Source: Beroe ovata (Eukaryota; Ctenophora; Nuda; Beroida; Beroidae). From it: a DNA stretch of 42,394 bases. The DNA lies in assembly GCA_946803715.1 (NCBI GenBank), contig CAMPET010000037.1, positions 271,181 through 313,574 on the forward strand, in the 5' to 3' direction. Below the pieces are notes generated by a model. That model searched no databases. It was not told the origin of the DNA and worked only from the letters and a program-made list of their open reading frames with translations. Made by a program: the position numbers and the translations under genes. Positions 34,082 through 42,394 of this stretch are shown piece after piece; the first letter of the stretch is position 1; each line of letters begins with the position of its first letter.

Positions 34082-36158
34082 CCATATTGTGCAAGATTTA
34101 TACGATTTTGATGACATCAGTCTGAACCAATTGAGAGATCTCACTGGGCATCTATCATTAAACTCTTTGGGTTGAAAGTTTTTAAATACATTTTTCAAAA
34201 AACACATCCATTAAAACGTTTTCTATTTCGCACCAGAGCAAATAATTTTTTCTTAAAAATCGGTTTGAGATTCATAATATCTCCAATGTTTTACTGTAAA
34301 TTAATCAACCCAAAGTAAGTGAAAATAGACCATGCAGCATTATCAACAAAATATACAGCAATACATCATAACATAATTGTTAGTATCATCCATTTTCGGT
34401 ATTTACTGGAAATCGAATATATACAATCAAAATCTTCCGAGATACACAATCAATTGAATTTATAATCAATTACATAACAAATATATTAATAGATAATTAA
34501 TTCTGACACGACACAAGAAAAATACTTCTGAAAATTTTAAATCGATACCAAAATATTTTTCAAAGTATTATATACATTAAAATTCGATGAAATACAATTT
34601 GAAATTTCCTACACCTTTCAGACCGATCATTAACAATTATTCTCAGGTACTAAATCATGCTATCTTAATACAAGGTAGGAACATCAGGTTTAGACATCAT
34701 CGATACTAAATTTTTCATATCTTTTTCACAGACAGACATGATCGAAGAAGTATCAACAGAAATTTTAGCCAATAATAATTCTACAATATTTGGCTGCATC
34801 TGAGTAACAATCAATTATCAAACCAATTAAATCGAACAAGCTTGAAGGATTAAACGAGAAAGATATCTATTTCCCTAGATACGTACATACATACACACAA
34901 ACGTAAAATAGGGTTATTAGAAGGTTTAGTATCATAGATAGTTGGTACAAACTGGTTTTAAGCACTATCAAAATAGTAAAAACATAAACAATATAATATA
35001 ATAGTATTGATATGTAACTATATATATTGTAGAGTAGCCTGATAATATGTGATATAATAAGAAGAAATTATATCAGTAATCATACCGATACGTTCCAGAT
35101 ATTACCTCAGGAAAAACCATATTTATCGTAACCAATTAGCTGATATTCTTGTCATCCCTGTGACTGAGCATACCAAGAGATGTGTACTTAACGGACCAAA
35201 AATGAACGAGCTCATAAAATTCATTAAGAAACCTAGGTGATTAGTCATCACCCAGGAAAAATACCGATAGCGATCATTCAATGCGATAACCATTATCAAA
35301 ATAACACGTACAATTCATGTGTGCGCGCACGGATGTGTGCATGAGAATTGTACTGTGGGCTACTGACAATATCACCTCATAATAATAATTAGTGAGAATC
35401 ATATTGTATATGCTCATCAAAATATACATAGAATAATTAGATTCAAATTCACCACTTCCATAACCCATTACCTCAAAACCCGTGCCTATCAATGGGAAAT
35501 CATTTCTCCCGTTTATTTCCCGATCCAATATCGTAAACATCATCCATGATCCATATCATATCTATATTATATTTGATGTTATATCAACTCGCATCTAATA
35601 TATAATTTTCATCGTATAACACAGCAAACTAGCTTATTAAAATAGTTAATATCATAGTAACCAACATTTCATTTTCCGAAATGGTTAATTTCCTAACAGT
35701 ATTTTATTGTACTTCGATTCACAGAGCATAGGAACGGCACCGATATATACCGTTATCACGTGGTATTCGGCACTGATAAACCAAATTGAGCCACGCCCTC
35801 TTTGTTCGAGTCAGCAAAAGAGAGCACCATGCTTTAACAGTATCACGTGACAACATGATATATACCGATGCACATTTCACACAATACATTTTCGGGGAAG
35901 GGGCCTACTTGTTCTTGTTGTCGTCTTGTTGTCGTCTTGTTGTTGTTGACAGCTTTGTGTGTGTTTTCATCCACACATCTACACATGGCTGTTCTCAGTT
36001 TTAATGGTCTGTACCATCGATAGAGATGACGGATTTGACATGGCAAGTGTAGTGGCAGACGCGTTGAATGACTGGTGAGATAGAGAACTGAAATTGAGGA
36101 GCAGTAGATAATTGAATAATTGGATGGTACCTTATACCTAACTGAATAATTGGTACCT
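34082..36158. other. AT-rich gene desert
   Basis: About 2 kb of AT-rich DNA with many short TATA/ATAA runs and frequent stops in all frames. No gene, RNA or long repeat could be identified. Confidence 0.55.
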
Positions 36159-36167
36159 AATATTTCC

Positions 36168-36329
36168 GTAGTGCGACAACTGACCTCCCCCCGACAATTA
36201 CAGTTAAATTACAGTAACGGTTAGGGTTAGGGCTTGGGTTACTGTTATGGTTAGGTTATGTCAATTGTCAAATGTCAGGGAGTCAGTTGTCAGGGGGTCG
36301 GTTGTCGGAGGGTCAGTTGTCGCACTTTC
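36168..36329. mobile_element. MITE-like element with 9-bp target duplication
   Basis: 162-bp element with inverted ends: left GTAGTGCGACAACTGACC, right GGTCAGTTGTCGCACTTTC. It is flanked by AATATTTCC (36159-36167 and 36330-36338). The right half holds tandem GTCAGTTGTC/GTCGGTTGTC units; the centre holds a GGTTAGGGTTAGGG stretch and flanking ACAGTAAC/GTTACTGT. A 9-bp duplication fits Mutator-like transposition. Confidence 0.7.
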
Positions 36330-36369
36330 AATATTTCCTCCCCAAATAGGGAATCTGGAATACTCGGCA

Positions 36370-38566
36370 TCATATTGTAGCGAATTTCGAGATGACGAAC
36401 AACTCGCAGGTATCACAACACGAGTACCTGAATATGTGAGAGTTTATCGCCTGCGATAGATTGGGTGACAAGTTGCTCGGACCACTCCCAGATGAGGAAG
36501 ATGGCAACGCGGCCCCCGCCACCAAGCTGTGTGCCGACAGTGGGCCCGCGACACTCGTCAAGCTGGACAGAGAGGCGCCGCTCAGCGAGCCACCAGCGCC
36601 ACCCGGGTTATATGCAGCCGGTGTTGTGGGTGGCTTGGGTTTCGCCTTCCGGCAACAGTCAGTTATCGTCACCTAGATGGAGAGGATGCGGGTTAAAACA
36701 AGATCATGCTAGCTGGTGCTAGCGACAAACTTTACCCTGAGGTCGGTACTACCTTGAGTTTCTGCCAGATTTCCTCCTCAATCCGTGATTTAATCCGTCC
36801 CCGCATGTCATCGTCAACAACAGTTTCATCAACGTCGACAGGGAACACGGTGAAGTAGAGACCTGGGATGGTGTCAACAGTGGTACCATTGGTGTTTATA
36901 ACAGTAGTACAAGTGGTGTCGACAGATGTGCGTGTGGTGTCAAATAATATGTGAGTGATGTCAACAGAGCTCAATTATTCCATCATGTGAGCTTTACCTA
37001 GACCTGCATTACAGACTGAAAGCCCTGAGAATCACTCTTATCACCCATCATGCCCGATTTGACACATACAAAAACAACCTACGTAGGGTTACTTATCAGG
37101 AATATGGTAGCGAGTATATGTCCTAATTTGGTCAAATTACTCATCGAAATAATCGCAAATTCATCTGCTACAGTAGCTACTGCAGTCAGTTTGAGTGGTA
37201 ACCCCCGCTCACATGCCTATTGTTCACACCCAGAGCAGGAAGCATTTAATGGTGTGACTCGGTTCCGTGACCATGCTAGTGTCAATTTGTCACGTGATAT
37301 TGTGTCACGTGTCAGTTCACGTGTCAGTTCACGTGTCACCACACTGGAGTGGTTCATGGTTCCGCAAGACGTGATGTGTGCATGAACTTGTGAATTCTAC
37401 AGAATCTGCAGACAAGAATTATCGAACCTACAGGTTGGTTTTGAAAAACATAACTAAGACAACAGATAAGATTAGCACCCTACTAGGATCAATTCGGCTT
37501 TTATCTCACTTATTCAATAAGCCGAAAGCGAAAGTACAACTTCCCGCACTTACTCCGCAAAATGTTGGTGTGACTTGGGTCTAGACGAGTGTAGCTCTTC
37601 CCCTCGTACTCGGGGATGAGGTTCTTCACCAGCATGGTTATCAGCTTGGTTTGGGGGTGTGCGCAGTTCCGTGCCTTGGTTATGATGCTGTACAGCTGCG
37701 ACTTCGCTATCGAGATATCCTCTCCGAAATGCACTGGGGGGAAGTGAGGAGGCGTGAGAGAAGAATTCTATTCGATTCTCTTAGTCATGCCACATCAAAA
37801 ACACCCCGATAAAGAATCTATCTAAAAGATTTCATAACAGACACAACCATAGACCCAAATGTCACTCATAGTTCGATAACGATAGCTTACTCGAGCTATT
37901 CTCCCACTCTCCCCCGTGTACACTGTACACCCAAACCCCATGTTACTCCACACCCGACCCCCAAATTACCCCACACCCAAACCCCACACCCAAGCCCCAC
38001 CTTAACCCAGACTCACTGATATCGTCGTAGTCCATGCCGCTCTTAGCCGCTGTTGACGGGTTCTTATCTCCCGTTCTACTGGAATCCAACATCGGTTGGT
38101 GAAATCCACCGCGGGTCTGGATAGCCATAGCGATAGCGTTCACCAGCTGTAATGGGGGATAATTATTGCGGAATGGTAATACGGTAACAGTTAAATTAGT
38201 AGATTTATTAAATTAGTAGATGCGTCACATACGGTCATACGGTAACAGTTTTAAACGGGTTGTTAGGGTTAATTGTAATCCTGTTTTATGAGGGGGGTTA
38301 CTTCCGCGTTAATTCCTCACTACTACTGTTATAATTCACACTATAGTGTATTGGATTCTTGTTTTCCCCCAAGCACATAGTTTATAAGTTAAAACTAATC
38401 ATTCCCCCCTCATCATGAAAGGTCACCGTTCTTCCATATTTATCTCTGAAACATTTTCCACTCTCTCAGTTTGACACAGTCGAGACGGGGTATTTATTAA
38501 ATTAGTAGATGCGTCACATGACACGCGCTCTAAACAGCCGTGTTATAGACACGCACACACAAACAC

Positions 38567-38602
<36 letters not shown>

Positions 38603-41600
38603 GCGAAAACGAGATGAGACNAATATATACACAAACACCCACACACACACACACACACAGACACACACACACAAACACACAGACACACACGCACATACCT
38701 AGACACAGACACACAAACACGCAGACACACACAGACGCACATAGACACGCACACACGCACACACACCAACATACACAGGCTTTTAGTTCATCTCTCAGGG
38801 AAGATTCATTATCTCCATTCCAGACTATCGCTTCTCGATATAGATTCAAAACTACTAGTACCTTTCAGGGCTAATACAGGGATTATTATAGGTTTAGTAA
38901 GTAAGTATATTAAAAACAGACGTATAACACTGATCACGATAGATGGAATCCGACTCATTTCCACGCGATATACTGTTCTCCTTCCCCCACCGCTTGGGCA
39001 GACGATGATCACTACATCTCGGGTATAGCAACTATCATTGGTAGATATGCTTTTCTGAGACTGAGTCTGATCATCAAACACTACCTCAAACTGCAATTAT
39101 CTCGAACATTGAGTTCGATCAGCTCTAGCTTCTCTCACACGAACCGGCATCTCCCATCTTTTGATAGATACAGAGTTTTAAACTCGTCAACACTACTTAT
39201 TACAATCAAATTTGATGCACTGATGATGTGTAAAACGAAAGATTTCTGCCACACTATGACGAGAATTTAATTCATTAAGTCAACGTCTCATTCTGGTCAG
39301 AGCAATTGGGAATCCTATCATTTTATGATACAGATAACCTGCCAGCTCATGTAATACAGATAAGAATAGGAAAAAGAATATTCTTAGGATAAGAATATTC
39401 TAGAGTGAATTTCCAATGAATATTGAAGATGGAGATTCTCAGAAATTCTCTGTGAATCACCGAGTGATATTTCTTTGAATCATCAACTGACAGTTAAGGA
39501 TAAGTTGCTCAGGCCATTAAAACATCCAATCCGAGTCTCAAGGGGCGGTGTGCGGTGATGGTAATATCGGACTACAATTTTGGTATTCTTGTAAGGGGAT
39601 TTCAAATCGCGGTGAAGACCCTTACCCAGTTACCCCTTTGCTTGCTGCGATGGTGTCATGGAGCATTGGGGCACGCAAATGACCCCCTAATCTGAGGGAA
39701 GCACAAGATCCCCCAATGTGAGGGAAGCATATGATCCCACAATGTGAGGCAAGCACACGATCCCGCAATCTGAGGGAACAACATGATCCCCCAATGTGAG
39801 GGAAGCACAAGATCCCCCAATGTGAGGGAAGCACATGATCCCCCAATGTGAGGGAAGCACATGATCCCCCAACCCCCAATCTTACCTCATCAGGGGAGTT
39901 TTCCATTGTGGAAGTTGAGCAGTAAGGGTGAACAGAAGACCGCAGCTTCTGACTCGATGCTGAGTAGCTGTAACTGTTCATCTTCTGAGTAGCTGACTGA
40001 GGAGTGTGTGCGTGGGTGAGGAGTCAGGAGGAGTAGCGAGCAACCAGAACTCCTCATGTTGCTTAGCAACATTGCCACAGTTGCCGAGCAACGAGACTGC
40101 AGAGTAAGCAGAATGTAGCTACTATCAGCACAATGCTGCAATACTAACCGGTAAGTGTAAGAGGTACTGCATGATAGCGCAGTGATCCCGCTTCAACTGT
40201 TCCAACTCCACTCTTAGCCCGTGTATGATCTCTTGCAATGTCTCTATACTGTCGGTTACCTTCGTTACTTTGCCGTCCAGTTCAACAACTTCCTGCGCAG
40301 GACATGATTAGTTATAATCACAATGAGAATTTGGCTATTCGGGTGCTTTGTAGTGTTGTTAATTAAGTTTTAACTCTTTACAGCACCACTTTTAACTATC
40401 AAATTTGAGAACTGAAGATTGTCACACATTGAAACGTTTTTGACTCCCTCACAACGGCTGTTATTACAAATTATTGGCAAGACAGAACAAGAACACGTGA
40501 AAACGAGCGAATATCACGTGATTGTCAACTTGACAGTTGAGTAATATTTCTGTAGAAATTTGGTACAGCCATTGTGACTTCCGTATCGGATGATCTAAAA
40601 TACCCCATCACATTGTCTTTCACTCCTAGCTGCATTTTATGAGAGAGTAGTTACTTTATTAAAGCTTTATTCAAATCTTGACTTTATTTGAGCTTTATTC
40701 AAAATATGGCTGTTCCCATGGGGATGCATTCCGATGACAGGGTGATGACGTTGAGCATCTATCTATCGAGCAACGATGTGGTACGATGCTAGTATCATTA
40801 AAAGATCTACATTCTATACCCTACTTTGCACGTCAAAATACAGTGATAGCACTGGGCACAATACCAGAAGATTATGAATGGAATGTGCCCCAATTTGATA
40901 TATTATTGGGTGCTGATGACATGACGTGATCTGCACCCGTGGTGAGGACCAAAGCGGAAACCAAAACCAAAAGTAAAAACGAAAGTACTCACCGAGTTCC
41001 GCTCTGCAAGTTCAGCAGTTTCGTAGCACGACGGACAAACGCTGCTCGGCGGCGAGGTGGTGGTGGCGGCGGCTCCACTCTGGCTACCACTCAAGATGAT
41101 GTGATGACAGTTCTCCGAGTGATGGTGGCCGGTGGAGGTGCCACCACTGCCACCACCCCCGCCACTACGACGCCGCTTCGGCGAGTACGAGAGTCGGGGA
41201 ATTCCCGTGCACAATGCTCCTGATTGGACCTGCGGGTTGATGTTATAATCAGTGTGCGGGATTTAGTTCGTGATTTTGTACCGTCTTACGGGATTTGTCT
41301 TTCCAAGTGATCCCATAGCTCTTTTCATCCCATTTCATTTATCATACACTCAATCTATTACCATGGATCATAATCAAAACTCAAAAGGTCTAAATTCCAT
41401 TGGTTCACACAATTTGTTCAAGCACCCAAGACGAATTGATACCGACTTTAGCACTGAATAATTTACGTACGCGCCTAGATTTCTGGATGACAATTTAAAC
41501 GTTTGATAGCATTGATCCAAGTCGTGATTTGAAATACGCCCACGTCCCAGGGTCAGGAATACTTATCAAATTGATCTGACCTCCCGCAAACTGAGATATT

Positions 41601-41978
41601 GAAATACGTGTATGGAGGTATGGATGTATTATTGTTGAGTTGTCGTCATTCCAAGACAAGAGTGCTTAATTGCAGACATAGATTCTAGCTATCATGGTTC
41701 ATTGCACTCAGAATATTCTCAATCCCATCCAATGTAGAATCCAACGATACTGCACTACATAGGGCTAAATTTATTTTTTCATACCGAAATGGAATTTCAC
41801 ATCAACTCGCTGTGGGAACACACCAGGAACACTTTTTGGAAAAATTTTGAAGAGAGAGGAACTTACCAGAAGTAGAATCTTTTTGAAATCAGGGTAATTG
41901 GTGAAATAGGGAGTGGAATGAGGGAAGAGGGTCTGTTGAATGATATGCTCACCACACCAAACCTTCCAACTCATGTTC
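36370..41978 (-). CDS. Unidentified gene of at least eight exons, possible BEN-like domain
   Basis: Minus-strand exons: 41867-41978, 40993-41229, 40149-40292, 39886-39996, 38017-38146, 37554-37733, 36753-36862, 36370-36672. All have GT-AG borders, and phases agree across seven junctions. The product starts (partial, or at the internal Met [10 protein letters not shown]) with an aromatic-rich segment. Next come [17 protein letters not shown] (basic, NLS-like) and Ser/Gly/Thr low complexity; a coiled-coil-like exon ([20 protein letters not shown]); [15 protein letters not shown]; and [16 protein letters not shown] compact segment follows, [20 protein letters not shown] and [20 protein letters not shown]. 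The C-terminus has [17 protein letters not shown] and a Ser/Pro/Gly-rich tail. The compact segment vaguely resembles a BEN domain, with weak certainty. Probably nuclear; function unknown. The end of the last exon is the least certain. Confidence 0.6.
38204..38519. repeat. 27-bp exact direct repeats 289 bp apart
   Basis: TTTATTAAATTAGTAGATGC followed by GTCACAT occurs at 38204-38230 and again at 38493-38519. The intervening DNA shows no LTR features. Confidence 0.75.
38556..38782. repeat. (CA)n microsatellite with one N
   Basis: CA/CACG-rich simple sequence on both sides of a single N at 38621. The N probably marks an assembly join. Confidence 0.9.
39676..39871. repeat. 26-bp minisatellite beside a splice donor
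   Basis: Unit GATCCCCCAATGTGAGGGAA followed by GCACAT or GCACAA, about seven copies. It ends within 15 bp of the donor of exon 39886-39996. Confidence 0.92.
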
Positions 41979-42222
41979 CTGCAGGAGGGAGAAATATTGT
42001 TCATTTTTGTTCTCAAAATGAGATTTTCCAAATATTGATGAGAACTGAGAAGGTTGATTTGAGGTTTAAGTTATCTGATTTCTCAAACCAAGTGCTCGTG
42101 AGTTTCAAAGCCATTCAAGATTTCTGTAATGAAGGCAAGCGTATAATAAACCATGGTAGCGAAATGAAGCACAACGCAATGAATCACGTGACGTTTTCCA
42201 GTAGTTGTAGGTCAGAACACGT

Positions 42223-42262
<40 letters not shown>
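42223..42262. repeat. (CA)n microsatellite
   Basis: A pure CA run of about 40 bp, upstream of the first visible exon of the 36-42 kb gene. The bases from 41979 to the right edge hold no other feature I can identify. Confidence 0.95.
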
Positions 42263-42264
<2 letters not shown>

Positions 42265-42394
42265 TTTGTACAAAACTTTATGACGTGCCGCTCAAGTCAC
42301 TGTATACAGGGACACCATGAGACACAAAGATTTTCCTAATAATGCCATATGGCGATAGTTTCTCACAAATGCGCTTTGTAATTTTGCAAATGCA

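Larger units (their letters stand above)
38147..39885. other. Long repeat-rich intron of the 36-42 kb gene
   Basis: About 1.7 kb between exons 39886-39996 and 38017-38146. Contains a 27-bp exact direct repeat, a CA microsatellite with one N, and a 26-bp minisatellite. The minus frame at 38809-39096 has a coding-like start but no matching splice pair. Confidence 0.6.

Noticed and set aside
36215-36245. Interstitial telomere (GGTTAGGGTTAGGG)
   Set aside because: Only about two and a half units, and inside a short transposable element.
37050-37385. 111-codon plus-strand frame
   Set aside because: Lies in an intron of the minus-strand gene; repetitive CACGTGTCAGTT section and no domain.
38509-38874. 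Long frames rich in THTHTH or VCVCVC
   Set aside because: Artefacts of the CA microsatellite; they also run through an N.
39622-39981. 119-codon minus-strand repetitive frame
   Set aside because: Made by reading exon 39886-39996 straight through its donor into the 26-bp minisatellite.

Overview
The window is eukaryotic and almost certainly animal DNA. Genes are split by short GT-AG introns. Gene content is metazoan: a TRPC-type channel, a rhodopsin-like GPCR, an SLC18B1-like transporter, an F-box/LRR protein, GAPR-1-like CAP proteins and the nascent-chain chaperone subunit BTF3. CA/TG microsatellites and minisatellites are frequent. I see no bacterial operon logic, CRISPR array, tRNA or rRNA. 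The species cannot be named; a marine or early-branching invertebrate is my inference only.

Layout, left to right. 42-2931 (-): TRPC-like channel, running off the left edge. 4548-5717 (+): basic protein with a RanBP2-type zinc finger. 6057-8420 (-): exons of one or more unidentified genes, the last encoding a C-terminal membrane segment. 12217-13542 (-): intronless 12-TM MFS transporter. 14561-17495 (+): F-box/LRR gene, with a 60-N assembly gap inside a CA repeat beside an exon. 17790-19514 and 20643-22331 (-): tandem pair of GAPR-1-like CAP genes. 25043-26131 (-): intronless class A GPCR. 28627-29712 (-): BTF3. 29.7-36.2 kb: a gene desert. 36370-41978 (-): an unidentified gene of at least eight exons. 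For all multi-exon genes I rebuilt exons by hand and checked that reading phase carries across each junction stated.

The genes do not form one pathway; they look like independent housekeeping and membrane/signalling genes. The less ordinary content is repetitive DNA. A 316-bp foldback element at 33760-34075 holds eight copies of one 15-18 bp motif in alternating orientation and is flanked by a 6-bp direct repeat. Three short copies of one inverted-repeat element (TTGTC...GACAA) each sit between 8-bp target duplications. A different 162-bp element is flanked by a 9-bp duplication. Several minisatellites (11/22, 26, about 57 and 58 bp) lie in introns or intergenic DNA, and one carries a copy of the TTGTC element.

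Limits: no homology search was possible. First exons of the F-box gene, the 36-42 kb gene and the 6-8 kb gene(s) are unresolved, as are all UTRs and promoters.
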